Notes: generated from the sequence alone by a model not told the origin. DNA of 64,000 bases from JBCBGF01 sp038526915 (GCA_038526915.1 JBCBGF010000004.1:1-64000); one strand, 5' to 3'; shown: positions 24,646-33,988, numbered from the stretch's first letter. Numbers and translations are program-made.

Positions 24646-25884
24646 ATGAGTAGCACGGCGGCACTACAATCTGACCCCTCGCCGATCGTGGCGTGTACGG
24701 TCAGCCGGGACGTCCAGAACTTCGATTTGCTGATCGAAGACATGGAAACCGAACTGGGTGAGAACTGGGGCGATCTTTCCTTCGAAGACGCGCTGTTGTT
24801 CATCGGGCAAGCGGAAGCGGACAGCCTTGAGTTCATCGCCATTGCGATGGACGAGGAAGACGAAGATGACATCGGCCAGGTGGCCGAGATCCTGCGCGCG
24901 GCGAAGGAAAAGGGCATCAAGGCCCTGGTCATCGCCGAGGACGTCAGCCCGATTGCCCTGCACCAACTGTTGAAGTTGGGTGCCGAAGAATTTGTTCCCT
25001 ACCCCCTGCCCGATGGCGCATTGCATGACGCCATCGATCGCCTGCGCAATCCCCCGGTGTCGGACATCCCGGCAGAGATGCGCACGACGATCAAGGCAAC
25101 CGGCGACCGCGACGGTGTGGTTTTGCCAGTGCATGGTTTGGCCGGTGGTGCGGGATCGACGACCTTTGCCGTCAACCTGGCCTGGGAACTGGCCAACATT
25201 CCGGGCGACCCTGCCCCGCGCGTGTGCCTGATCGATTTCGATCTGCAGATGGGCAGCGTGGCCACCTATCTGGATCTGCCGCGGCGCGAGACGGTGTTTG
25301 AGATGCTGTCGGACACGTCGGTGATGGACAACGACGTGTTCATGCAGGCGCTTTTGACCTTCAACGACAAGCTGCATGTTCTTACGGCCCCGGCCGACAT
25401 GCTGCCTTTGGACTTCGTCGGTCAGGAAGACATTCAGAAGATCATCGAAGCTGCGCGCACCAACTTTGACTATGTGGTGATCGACATGCCGTCGAGCGTG
25501 GTGCAGTGGACGGAAACCGTGCTGCACGCCGCCCACGTCTATTTCGCGATGGTCGAGCTGGACATGCGGTCGGCGCAGAACACGCTGCGGATGATCCGGG
25601 CGCTGAAGGGCGAGGAGTTGCCCTTTGAAAAGCTTCGCTACGCGCTGAACCGGGCGCCGAAGTTTACGGACCTGACGGCAAAAAGCCGCGTCAAGCGGAT
25701 GGCCGACAGTCTGGACATCAAGATCGAGCTGCAGATCCCCGATGGGGGCAAGCCAGTTGTGCAGGCGGGCGACCACGGGCTGCCGTTGTCGGAGGTCGCG
25801 GCAAAGAACCCGGTTCGCAAAGAGCTGCAGAAATTGGCCCAGTCGGTCCACGAATTGAACGAATCCGAGGCCGCGGGCGGCTGA
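24646..25884 (+). CDS. cpaE: Tad localisation ATPase-like protein CpaE (TadZ)
   Basis: CpaE/TadZ places the Tad machine in the cell. The 412-residue protein has an atypical receiver-like N-terminal domain (about residues 12-135) and a ParA/MinD-like domain (about 155-400). The P-loop reads GLAGGAGSTT (164-173): both lysines of the deviant Walker A motif are missing (A166, S171). The later CLIDFDLQMGS (194-204) and YVVIDMPSSVVQWTE segments are intact family marks. Start at ATG 24646, ten bases after GGAAGGA. It leads a four-gene string with cpaF, tadB, tadC. Confidence 0.93.
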   Translation: MSSTAALQSDPSPIVACTVSRDVQNFDLLIEDMETELGENWGDLSFEDALLFIGQAEADSLEFIAIAMDEEDEDDIGQVAEILRAAKEKGIKALVIAEDVSPIALHQLLKLGAEEFVPYPLPDGALHDAIDRLRNPPVSDIPAEMRTTIKATGDRDGVVLPVHGLAGGAGSTTFAVNLAWELANIPGDPAPRVCLIDFDLQMGSVATYLDLPRRETVFEMLSDTSVMDNDVFMQALLTFNDKLHVLTAPADMLPLDFVGQEDIQKIIEAARTNFDYVVIDMPSSVVQWTETVLHAAHVYFAMVELDMRSAQNTLRMIRALKGEELPFEKLRYALNRAPKFTDLTAKSRVKRMADSLDIKIELQIPDGGKPVVQAGDHGLPLSEVAAKNPVRKELQKLAQSVHELNESEAAGG

Positions 25885-25904
25885 TTTATTGAAGGGGTAG
25901 AGAC

Positions 25905-27344
25905 GTGTTTTCGAAGTACAAGAAATCAGACGGCAACGGTGGAACCGAGTTGAAGGCGGTCGAGACGACCGCGCCTGCCGAGGAGAAGAAATCCGTCGCG
26001 AGCATGCGAAAGCCTGCTCAGCAGCCCAAGGTGGCGGCGCAAGCGGCACCGATGGACAAGGACAAAAAGCGTAAGGAGCGGCTGGGCGAAATCAAGCTTG
26101 AGCTGCACAAGGCGCTTTTGGACAACCTTAACCTTGCGGCCCTCGAACAGGCCTCGGAATCCGATCTGCGGGCAGAAATCACCGCGATTGCCAGCGAAGC
26201 GCTGGAAGAAATGGGCGTTGTTCTGAACCGTGAAGAGCGCACCACCCTCAACCAGGATCTGTTTGACGAAGTGACGGGGCTTGGGCCCCTTGAGCCGCTT
26301 TTGAAGGACGACACGGTCAACGATATTCTGGTGAACGGCCCGCAGCAGGTGTTCGTGGAACGCGCTGGTAAGCTGGAGCTGACGGACACCACGTTTAAGG
26401 ACGAAAAGCACCTTCTGCGGATCATCGACAAGATCGTGTCGGCCGTGGGTCGGCGCGTCGATGAATCGAACCCTTACGTTGACGCCCGTTTGCAAGACGG
26501 ATCGCGTTTCAACGCGATGGTCCCGCCGATCGCGGTGGACGGGTCGCTTGTCTCCATTCGTAAGTTCAAAAAGGAAAAGCTGGCCGTTGACGATCTGGTC
26601 AACTTCGGCGCCTTCACCGAGGAGATGGCGGCGTATTTGCAAGCCGCCGTGGCAACCCGTCTGAACGTCATCGTGTCGGGCGGTACGGGTTCGGGTAAAA
26701 CGACCACGCTCAACGCGCTGTCGAGCTTTATCGACAATGACGAGCGGATCCTGACGATCGAGGATACGGCGGAACTTCAGCTGCAACAGACCCATGTGGG
26801 CCGGATGGAAAGCCGCCCGGCCAACGTGGAAGGCAAAGGCGCTGTGTCCCAGCGTGACTGTCTGCGGAACGCCCTGCGGATGCGTCCTGACCGCATCATC
26901 GTGGGGGAGACGCGGGGCGAGGAAGTGATCGACATGTTGCAGGCCATGAACACGGGCCACGATGGGTCGATGACCACGATCCACGCCAACAGCGCGCGCG
27001 ACGGTGTGAGCCGTCTGGAAAACATGATCGCCATGGCCGGGATCGAGATGCCGATCAAGGCGGTGCGGTCCCAGATTTCCTCGGCTGTGAACCTGATCGT
27101 GCAAGCCAGCCGTCTGCAGGATGGCTCGCGCCGCATGGTGTCGATCACGGAAGTGACCGGCATGGAAGGTGAAGTGATCTCGATGCAGGAGGTCTTCCGC
27201 TATCAGCGTGTGGGCCTGACGCCTGACAACAAGATCATCGGCCACTTCACGGCCACTGGCATTCGCAGCGCCTATTCGGAACGGTTCCGGATGTGGGGCT
27301 ACGACCTGCCGCCGTCGATCTTCGAACCCTTTGCGGCGGAGTAA
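25905..27344 (+). CDS. cpaF: Tad secretion ATPase CpaF (TadA)
   Basis: The hexameric ATPase that powers Flp assembly and, in TadA, retraction. The 479-residue protein has a charged N-terminal region (about residues 1-60), an N-terminal domain (about 70-240) and the VirB11/PilT core. Walker A is GGTGSGKTT (about 259-267), the Asp box is ILTIEDTAELQL, Walker B is in RIIVGETRGEE, and the His box is MTTIHANSARDG. It is 20 bases after cpaE and 6 before tadB, in one operon. Confidence 0.97.
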   Translation: MFSKYKKSDGNGGTELKAVETTAPAEEKKSVASMRKPAQQPKVAAQAAPMDKDKKRKERLGEIKLELHKALLDNLNLAALEQASESDLRAEITAIASEALEEMGVVLNREERTTLNQDLFDEVTGLGPLEPLLKDDTVNDILVNGPQQVFVERAGKLELTDTTFKDEKHLLRIIDKIVSAVGRRVDESNPYVDARLQDGSRFNAMVPPIAVDGSLVSIRKFKKEKLAVDDLVNFGAFTEEMAAYLQAAVATRLNVIVSGGTGSGKTTTLNALSSFIDNDERILTIEDTAELQLQQTHVGRMESRPANVEGKGAVSQRDCLRNALRMRPDRIIVGETRGEEVIDMLQAMNTGHDGSMTTIHANSARDGVSRLENMIAMAGIEMPIKAVRSQISSAVNLIVQASRLQDGSRRMVSITEVTGMEGEVISMQEVFRYQRVGLTPDNKIIGHFTATGIRSAYSERFRMWGYDLPPSIFEPFAAE

Positions 27345-27350
27345 CCAGTT

Positions 27351-28319
27351 ATGAGCCTTTCGGCAGAACCGATTATCTATGGCTTGATCTTTATCGGGGT
27401 CCTCCTGCTTGTGGAGGGCGTCTATCTTGTCGTCTTCGGCAAATCGATCAGCCTGAACAACAAGATGAACCGCCGTCTCGAGATGCTCGAGAAAGGGGCG
27501 GGACGCGAACAGGTGCTGGAGCAACTCCGCAAGGAGATGTCGCAACACATGAAATCGCGGTCGATCCCGATCTACGCGATTTTGGCGCAGAAGGCGCAGA
27601 AGGCAAACATTGCCTTTACACCGGGTCAGCTGATCCTGGTGATGGTGTTTCTCGGCATGGTGGCCTTTGCCGGTTTGACCTTTGGCACCGACGCATCGCT
27701 GCCGATCAAGATCATCACCTCGATCGTGATGGGTGTCGCCAGTGTTTACATCTGGATCGACCAGAAGGCGAAAAAGCGCCTTGGTATGATCGAGGAACAG
27801 CTTCCCGACGCGGTGGAACTGATGGTGCGCAGCTTGCGTGTGGGTCATCCGTTTTCATCCGCCTTGCAGATCGTGGCCAAGGAAGTGCCCGATCCGCTGG
27901 GCTCAGAGATGGGCGTGATCTCGGACGAGGCGGCTTACGGTCGTGACGTCAGCGAAGCGCTGAAGGCGATGGCCGAACGCATGGACATGCAGGATTTGCG
28001 CTTCCTCGCGGTGGCCGTGACGATCCAGCAGCAGTCAGGTGGTAACCTCGCCGAGATTTTGCACGGGTTGTCCCAGGTGATCCGGGCCCGTTTCAAGCTG
28101 TTCCGCCGGGTGAAGGCGATCACGGCCGAAGCGAAATGGTCGGGCATGTTCCTGTCGATCTTCCCGATCGGTGCGCTGGTCATGATCAACCTGATCGACC
28201 CGAACTATTATGACGACGTGCGCGGGACCGAGTACTTCATCCCGGCCTGTTTTGTCGTCGCAGGTTTCCTTGTCGCCAACATCTTTGTGATGCGGGCCCT
28301 TGTGAATATCAAAGTGTAA
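27351..28319 (+). CDS. tadB: Tad inner-membrane platform protein TadB
   Basis: TadB and TadC form the inner-membrane platform on which CpaF acts. The 322-residue protein has an N-terminal helix (about residues 7-28), two helices near 85-140, a cytoplasmic T2SSF (GspF-like) domain (about 160-285, EEQLPDAVELMVRSLRVGHPFSSALQ) and two C-terminal helices (about 262-320). SVTIQQQSGGNLAEILHGLS-type sequence is present as AVTIQQQSGGNLAEIL. ATG 27351 lies 6 bases after the cpaF stop. Confidence 0.95.
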   Translation: MSLSAEPIIYGLIFIGVLLLVEGVYLVVFGKSISLNNKMNRRLEMLEKGAGREQVLEQLRKEMSQHMKSRSIPIYAILAQKAQKANIAFTPGQLILVMVFLGMVAFAGLTFGTDASLPIKIITSIVMGVASVYIWIDQKAKKRLGMIEEQLPDAVELMVRSLRVGHPFSSALQIVAKEVPDPLGSEMGVISDEAAYGRDVSEALKAMAERMDMQDLRFLAVAVTIQQQSGGNLAEILHGLSQVIRARFKLFRRVKAITAEAKWSGMFLSIFPIGALVMINLIDPNYYDDVRGTEYFIPACFVVAGFLVANIFVMRALVNIKV

Positions 28320-28331
28320 GGCGCGCGTCTG

Positions 28332-29333
28332 ATGGAATCGATCAACACATCATTGAACAACCTCAACACGTTCCTCGTCGAGCGTTTCGGGGAATTCGGG
28401 CCGCTGCTGGTGGTGGGCATCCTGGGGATGTTCCTGATCCTGCTGACCCTGCCGGTTCTCTTGCGCAAGCAGGAAGACCCGCTGGACAAACTGCGCGAAA
28501 ACAACCGCGCGCAGACCGCGGCGAAGACGAAGAACGGTCAGAAACTGCGGACCGGCGGTGGCAAGGACAAACTGGAGAAATACTCCAACTTCCTCGAACC
28601 GAGCGATGAAGAGGAATACTCGGCCGTCCGGTTGAAGCTGTTGCAGGCCGGCTATCGTTCGAAGAATGCAGTGCGGACCTATCACTTCCTGCAGTTCATT
28701 CTGGGGATCGGGTTCCTGATCATCGGTACGCTCTATGCGATCCTAAAAAGCGCGACCGCCGATCCCACGACTCAACAGCTGATGATGATGTCGCTGGGGC
28801 CGGGTTTTGCGGGCTATATGCTGCCCAAATACTGGGTGACGAAGCGCCAGCAGGAACGCCAGGAAGAGATCACCAACGGCTTTCCCGATGCGCTTGACCT
28901 GATGCTGGTGTGTGTGGAAGCGGGCCAGTCGCTGGACCAGGCCATTGTGCGGGTCAGCAAGGAGGTCCGTTCGGGCTATCCGTCGCTGGCCGATGAGTTC
29001 GAGATGGTCAGCCACGAGATGAAGGCCGGTAAGGACAAAACAGCGGTTCTGCGCGATATGTCGGACCGGGCCGGTGTGACGGACGTGTCGTCCTTTGTGA
29101 CCGTGCTGATCCAGTCGGCCACGTTCGGTACATCGATTGCCGACGCTTTGCGTGTCTATGCCTCGGAAATGCGGGACAAGCGGGTGATGCGCGCCGAGGA
29201 AGCGGCCAACAAACTGCCGACGAAGATGACGCTGGCCACTATGATGTTGACGGTGCCGCCGCTCCTCATCATCCTGATCGGACCTTCGGTATACGAAATT
29301 GCCGAAACGCTCGGGAACGCAAGCTTCTTCTAA
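28332..29333 (+). CDS. tadC: Tad inner-membrane platform protein TadC
   Basis: The second platform protein, 333 residues. It has an N-terminal helix (about residues 22-40), a basic segment with KTKNGQKLRTGGGKD, two helices (about 115-160), a T2SSF domain (about 180-300, GFPDALDLMLVCVEAGQSLDQAI) and a C-terminal helix. SSFVTVLIQSATFGTSIADALRVY is typical of TadC. It lies 12 bases after tadB; the TPR lipoprotein follows by 7 bases. Confidence 0.95.
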   Translation: MESINTSLNNLNTFLVERFGEFGPLLVVGILGMFLILLTLPVLLRKQEDPLDKLRENNRAQTAAKTKNGQKLRTGGGKDKLEKYSNFLEPSDEEEYSAVRLKLLQAGYRSKNAVRTYHFLQFILGIGFLIIGTLYAILKSATADPTTQQLMMMSLGPGFAGYMLPKYWVTKRQQERQEEITNGFPDALDLMLVCVEAGQSLDQAIVRVSKEVRSGYPSLADEFEMVSHEMKAGKDKTAVLRDMSDRAGVTDVSSFVTVLIQSATFGTSIADALRVYASEMRDKRVMRAEEAANKLPTKMTLATMMLTVPPLLIILIGPSVYEIAETLGNASFF

Positions 29334-29340
29334 GGGGACC

Positions 29341-29913
29341 ATGCGATATCACTGGCTGGGTCTGACCCTGATTGCCACAGCTCTCGCCGCCTGCGCCCCC
29401 GCAGGCGGCGTTGGCACGTCTGACAGCCCGTTTCCACCGGTTGCCCGGTTCGACGTGGAAGATGCGGTGGACGGGTTGGTGGTGGGCCACCGCCTGATGG
29501 CGGCTGGCGAGTATGAGCTGGCCATTCGCGCCTATAACCGCGCGGCCCTCGACCAGGGTCTGACGGTCGATGTTTTGTCGGCCCTGGGATCGGCGAACCT
29601 GCGCCTTGGGCGCTTGGGCCAGGCCGAAGACATCTTGCGGCGGGCGATCGAGGCCGACGACAGTTTTCCCCCCGCCTGGAACAATCTGGGTGTGGTTTTG
29701 ATGGAACGCGAGGAATACGGCGAAGCCAGCCGCGTGTTTCAGACGGCCTTTGCGCTTGATAGTGGCGAAAGTGCCGAAATTCGGAACAATTTACGCCTTG
29801 CTCTCGCCTTGCGCGAAAACCCTGCCTATTCTGAGCCCAATAACGACGGACCTGTGCTGGTGCGCCGGGGGACGGGGGAATACCTGCTTCTTGCGACACC
29901 TGAAACGGGCTGA
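29341..29913 (+). CDS. TPR lipoprotein (TadD-like) 1
   Basis: A 190-residue predicted lipoprotein starting at MRYHWLGLTL, with lipobox LAAC (Cys about residue 16). Tetratricopeptide repeats follow (about 50-155), for example YELAIRAYNRAALDQGLTVD and LGQAEDILRRAIEADDSFPPAWNNLGVVL. TPR lipoproteins of Tad loci (TadD) act like pilotins for secretin assembly. AAGGGGACC upstream supports the ATG at 29341. Confidence 0.88.
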   Translation: MRYHWLGLTLIATALAACAPAGGVGTSDSPFPPVARFDVEDAVDGLVVGHRLMAAGEYELAIRAYNRAALDQGLTVDVLSALGSANLRLGRLGQAEDILRRAIEADDSFPPAWNNLGVVLMEREEYGEASRVFQTAFALDSGESAEIRNNLRLALALRENPAYSEPNNDGPVLVRRGTGEYLLLATPETG

Positions 29914-29940
29914 TTGAGCAGGAAAAAGGACGCAGGCACC

Positions 29941-30795
29941 ATGCGCCACATTGGTATTTCTGCGCTCTGCCTTGGCAGTGCGCTTTTGTCGGCTTGCGGG
30001 CCAAACCCCGATGCCGAAGTTGAACGCACGCTGGACAGCGTGAATGTCATCGATGAAACCAATCTAAACGATCTGATGCTGACGGCGGCGGATCCGACCG
30101 AGGCGGTGGCCTATTTCACCAAGGCCAGCGCAGAACTTCCCGAACGCATTGACCTCAAACGCGGGCTGGGCGCATCGCTGATCCGGGCGCAACGGCCGGT
30201 TCAGGCGGTGGGCGTTTGGAGTGAGGTTGTGGAATCCGGCGAAGCGACCAACGAAGACCGCGTGAACTACGCCGATGCCCTGATCCGGTCGGGCGAGTGG
30301 GATCGCGCAGACGCCGCACTGGACGAAATCCCACCGACGTATGAGACCTATCGCCGGTACCGGCTTGAGGCGATGGTGGCCGATAGCAACCAGGAATGGG
30401 ACAAGGCCGACAGCTTTTACGAGACCGCGCTGGGGCTGACGACGCAGCCGGGCGGTGTTCTGAACAACTGGGGCTATTCCAAGCTGTCTCGCGGGGCGTT
30501 TTCTGATGCCGAACGCCTGTTTGCGGAATCGATCACCTATGATCCGAAGCTGTTCACGGCAAAGAACAACCTGGTTCTGGCCCGTGGTGCGCAACGCAAG
30601 TACGACTTGCCGGTCGTTGAAATGACCCAGACCGAACGGGCACAGCTTTTGCACACGCTGGCACTGTCGGCGGTGAAGCAGGGCGATGTGGCGATCGGCA
30701 AGGGCCTGTTGCGCGACGCGATTGACACGCATCCGCAGTACTTTGAGGCGGCGGCGACAAGCCTTCAGGCGCTGGAAGCCAACGTCGTTAATTAA
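29941..30795 (+). CDS. tadD: TPR lipoprotein TadD-like 2
   Basis: A 284-residue lipoprotein precursor starting at MRHIGISALC, with lipobox LSAC (Cys about residue 19), then TPR-type helices (about 45-270) such as ADPTEAVAYFTKASAELPERIDLKRGL and GVLNNWGYSKLSRGAFSDAERLF. The second TPR lipoprotein of the locus is the better match to TadD by length. Start ATG 29941, with a 27-base gap after the first TPR gene. Its stop overlaps the stop of the convergent membrane-protein gene by four bases. Confidence 0.87.
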   Translation: MRHIGISALCLGSALLSACGPNPDAEVERTLDSVNVIDETNLNDLMLTAADPTEAVAYFTKASAELPERIDLKRGLGASLIRAQRPVQAVGVWSEVVESGEATNEDRVNYADALIRSGEWDRADAALDEIPPTYETYRRYRLEAMVADSNQEWDKADSFYETALGLTTQPGGVLNNWGYSKLSRGAFSDAERLFAESITYDPKLFTAKNNLVLARGAQRKYDLPVVEMTQTERAQLLHTLALSAVKQGDVAIGKGLLRDAIDTHPQYFEAAATSLQALEANVVN

Positions 30796-32414
30796 CCGTC
30801 TGACCCGCGCGTGATACGATAGGTGATTGCGCGCGGGTTGCGGCCCACCTCCTCAAGGGTCACTGGCGCCTCGGCCAGCGCGCGCAGGATCGCGTCGCGG
30901 GCTTTCGCGGAGACGGCGCAGGTTGGCACGTAGACATATGCCGCGGTGTCGAGGCCCGCGATGTTTCCGTAATTCCAGGGCGATGCGCCGGGCAGAGGGT
31001 CGGTGTCGTTCAGTAGCCAATGCGCGGACAACACATCGGCAATGAAGACCGGGCCATCGAGATCAGCGATCTCGGCAGCTTGGACCTTGAGCGCACCAAC
31101 CACGCCAGCCTCAAGCCGGCAATCCGGGATCGGTTCGCCTGCAACTGTGACCGGATCGGTATCCTCCTCAGGGTCTGCGAGCATGGGATAGAGATCGCCC
31201 GGCACCACCGTATCGCGCGCGGCCCGTACCGAGTTTGCGCGCAGAGTGACGGTGTGGATATCGGCCAGGTCCGGCGTGTCGGCCAGCAGCGGCTCAAAGC
31301 CCGATGGGTCGAGCGTGTAGTGGCGCAGGGCGCCTGCGCCCAGGCTCTGCACATGGGGGATTGCAAGCGCTGCGGCCATTGCAGCGAGAGTGCTCACGGC
31401 ACCGCGCGTGTCCCAGCCGAAGCGCGTCATCTGCCCGGCCTTTGGTCGCGCGGCCAGGAGGATGGCGGCCAGCGGGATCACCCACAGCGCGTCGTTCCCG
31501 AAGTTCTGAAAGGTGACATAGGCAAAGGCGGGCACAAACAGCAGCAACAGCAGGCCGGTTGTGCGCTGGCCCGAGGATCGCAGGAGAAGCGCCCCGATGA
31601 TCGCGATGAGTGTGGCGACGAAGTAGGGCGGCGACACCAGGATCGGTGCGAAAGCGAGGCCGGGGTATTGGCGAACGTCGGAGGACGAGACGCTGAGCAG
31701 ATCGCGCACATAGGCCACCCAGAAAGTCGGGCCGGTGAAAACGGTGGTGACACCCATCACAACGAGGCCTGTGAGCAGCATGACGACAATCGCGTCGCGC
31801 TGCCCGCGCATGAGAAAGGCGATAACCGCCAGCGGGGCCAGGACCACGAAATACGTGGCCTTCACCAGCGCGAGCAGAGAGAGGATCAGCCCGAGAACCC
31901 AGCCGTCAACGCGCGGGCGGGGCCGGTCCTGCGCGGGCAAGCAGATCAGCAACGCGGCGGCGAACAACAGGCCCCATCCCCACCGGTTGTAATGCATTGC
32001 GATTGTCACCGGCGGGTTCGAGACGCCGTAGGACAGGGATGTGATCACCAAAAGGGCCGCCGCGCCCAGAAGGTAGGCCGCAACCCACGGCAAACGGGTG
32101 CCGACGCACCAATAAATGAGGGGAAGCGCCACGAGCCCCGCCAGCGCCTGGGCATAGAGGTAAGACAGGCCGAGCGACTGCCCCTGCCCCACGAAAACCG
32201 CGATGGGGGCGAAGGAGAGAAGGCCCAAGGGGGTTTCGAAATCGAGATGGGGCAGTTGGCCCGCGGCCATGCGCATGACGATGTCACTGACATGCAGCGC
32301 GTCGCCTTCGTAAGCCGTTAGAAACACGCCACCTTTCAGGATCGCAGGACCCAGCGCAAAGATCAGGACAGCGCATAAAAAGAGCGCCAGTCGCCCCGGA
32401 TTTGCTCTGCTCAT
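30792..32414 (-). CDS. Polytopic membrane protein, GT-C glycosyltransferase-like
   Basis: A 540-residue protein with about ten to twelve predicted helices, then a soluble C-terminal part (about residues 400-540). The first loop has YEGDALHVSDIVMRMAAGQ then LPHLDFETPLG, which recalls the acidic loop of GT-C (dolichol- or polyprenyl-phosphate-sugar) glycosyltransferases, with the candidate catalytic Asp at D38. No family was recognised with certainty. It stands on the opposite strand between the Tad genes and the Tad-associated ATPase, so pilin or surface glycosylation is a testable idea. Start GCTC-ATG 32414. Confidence 0.65.
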   Translation of the reverse strand: MSRANPGRLALFLCAVLIFALGPAILKGGVFLTAYEGDALHVSDIVMRMAAGQLPHLDFETPLGLLSFAPIAVFVGQGQSLGLSYLYAQALAGLVALPLIYWCVGTRLPWVAAYLLGAAALLVITSLSYGVSNPPVTIAMHYNRWGWGLLFAAALLICLPAQDRPRPRVDGWVLGLILSLLALVKATYFVVLAPLAVIAFLMRGQRDAIVVMLLTGLVVMGVTTVFTGPTFWVAYVRDLLSVSSSDVRQYPGLAFAPILVSPPYFVATLIAIIGALLLRSSGQRTTGLLLLLFVPAFAYVTFQNFGNDALWVIPLAAILLAARPKAGQMTRFGWDTRGAVSTLAAMAAALAIPHVQSLGAGALRHYTLDPSGFEPLLADTPDLADIHTVTLRANSVRAARDTVVPGDLYPMLADPEEDTDPVTVAGEPIPDCRLEAGVVGALKVQAAEIADLDGPVFIADVLSAHWLLNDTDPLPGASPWNYGNIAGLDTAAYVYVPTCAVSAKARDAILRALAEAPVTLEEVGRNPRAITYRITRGSDG

Positions 32415-32554
32415 CTCACCCTCTTTTCATTTTTTGGCCACATTAGCCGGTAACAGTCTGCCCGAGAACGCATGTGTCAGGTCATGGTGTCCATTTTCGG
32501 GCGAAACCGGACAGCTGTGTGTAAAATGACGTGGGCGATACAGGACAGAACCGC

Positions 32555-33865
32555 ATGAATATGGACGTAACGAGCGTCGTGGCCCCCCCGGCACCGAAGC
32601 GACTGGAACAGATGCAACTGCCGCTCGTGATGATGCGGGATATCCTGTTGAAGACGATGTTCCGCATGAACCTCGATCAGGTGAGCGAACTGGCCCGAGC
32701 TGTATGCCTGCCGATCCCGGTGACGCAGGAGATCGTGGACCTTGCGCGGGGCCAGACCCTGTTGGAGGCGACGGGGACGCTGCATGCCAACTCGGGCGGT
32801 GAGATGGGGTATCAGCTGACCGAGAACGGCAAGTCGCGGGCGCTCGATGCGCTGGCGCAGTCGGAATATTACGGCGCGATGCCGGTGCCCCTGGATATCT
32901 ACAAGGAGCAGGTTCAGCGCCAGTCGATCCGCAACATTCAAATCACGCGCGAGCAGTTGACCGGGGCCATGGGGCACCTGATCCTGCCCGATGACCTGCT
33001 TGATCACCTTGGCCCTGCCGTGGGCGCAGGTCGATCGATCCTGATGTATGGCCCGCCGGGGAACGGTAAATCCTCGATCTCGAACGGGATCCGCGATGCG
33101 CTGGGCGACAAGATCTATGTGCCGCGCGCGCTGGAGTATTCGGGCCAGGTGATCACCGTCTATGACCCGATCGTGCATTCGGCCGCTGAGGAAGAAGTGG
33201 ACGATCCCAACAGCCTGCGCCGCACGTCGGGGCGTTTTGATACGCGCTATGTCCTGTGCGAGCGGCCCACGGTGATCACCGGTGGTGAACTGTCGCTGTC
33301 GATGTTGGATCTGGTCTATAATCCCACGGCGCGGACCTATCAGGCGCCTTTGCAGCTGAAATCCACCGGTGGCATCTTCATCGTGGACGACCTTGGCCGT
33401 CAGGAAGAACCGCCGCAGGCGCTGGTCAACCGCTGGATTGTTCCCTTGGAAGAATCGAAGGACATCCTGGCCCTGCAATCGGGTGAGAAGTTCGAAGTGC
33501 CCTTCGACACGCTGGTGATCTTTTCCACCAACTTCCACCCCAACGAGATCTTCGACAAAGCGGCCCTGCGCCGGATCTTTTACAAGATCAAGATCGACGG
33601 GCCGGATCAGCAGGATTACCTCAAGATCTTCGCAATGGTCGCCAAGAAGCGGAAGATGCCGCTGGATGAGGCGACGTTGGTGCATCTGATGAAGCACCGC
33701 TATCCCGAGATCGACAATGTCTATGCGAACTACCAGCCGATCTTCCTGATCGACCAGATGATTTCGATCTGTGAGTTTGAGGGCATTCCGTATCAGATGT
33801 CGCCTGAACTGGTGGATCGCGCCTGGGCGAACATGTTCGTGAAAGAAGAGACGATCGTTCACTGA
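32555..33865 (+). CDS. AAA ATPase associated with the Tad locus
   Basis: A 436-residue AAA-type ATPase. The N-terminal region (about residues 18-150) is a non-AAA domain. Walker A is YGPPGNGKSSIS (about 165-176), Walker B is GGIFIVDDLGRQEEPPQ (about 275-290), and sensor 1 is LVIFSTNFHP. A gene of this kind stands near Tad/Cpa genes in several Alphaproteobacteria and is annotated as an ATPase with chaperone activity; its pilus role is unproven. The start is ATG 32555 (MNMDVTSVV); earlier in-frame codons are less likely. A repeat element follows directly. Confidence 0.85.
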   Translation: MNMDVTSVVAPPAPKRLEQMQLPLVMMRDILLKTMFRMNLDQVSELARAVCLPIPVTQEIVDLARGQTLLEATGTLHANSGGEMGYQLTENGKSRALDALAQSEYYGAMPVPLDIYKEQVQRQSIRNIQITREQLTGAMGHLILPDDLLDHLGPAVGAGRSILMYGPPGNGKSSISNGIRDALGDKIYVPRALEYSGQVITVYDPIVHSAAEEEVDDPNSLRRTSGRFDTRYVLCERPTVITGGELSLSMLDLVYNPTARTYQAPLQLKSTGGIFIVDDLGRQEEPPQALVNRWIVPLEESKDILALQSGEKFEVPFDTLVIFSTNFHPNEIFDKAALRRIFYKIKIDGPDQQDYLKIFAMVAKKRKMPLDEATLVHLMKHRYPEIDNVYANYQPIFLIDQMISICEFEGIPYQMSPELVDRAWANMFVKEETIVH

Positions 33866-33930
33866 TCAAGGGCGGGGGCGCTGCCCCCGGCCCTGCGGGC
33901 CTCCCCCGGGATATTTGGAAAGCGAAGAAG
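33866..33930 (+). repeat. Stop-codon-proximal interspersed repeat, copy 2
   Basis: Starts with the base after the ATPase stop. It contains GGGGGCGCTGCCCCC at 33874-33888, a GGCCCTGCGGGCC dyad at 33889-33901, TCCCCCGGGATATTT at 33902-33916 and AAGCGAAGAAG at 33920-33930. Copies 1 and 3 share these blocks. Confidence 0.65.
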
Positions 33931-33988
33931 CGGTGCTTGCAGCGTGGCCGCGCATCGGCTTTTGTCGGTGCGAGCGGGAGGTATGCGC

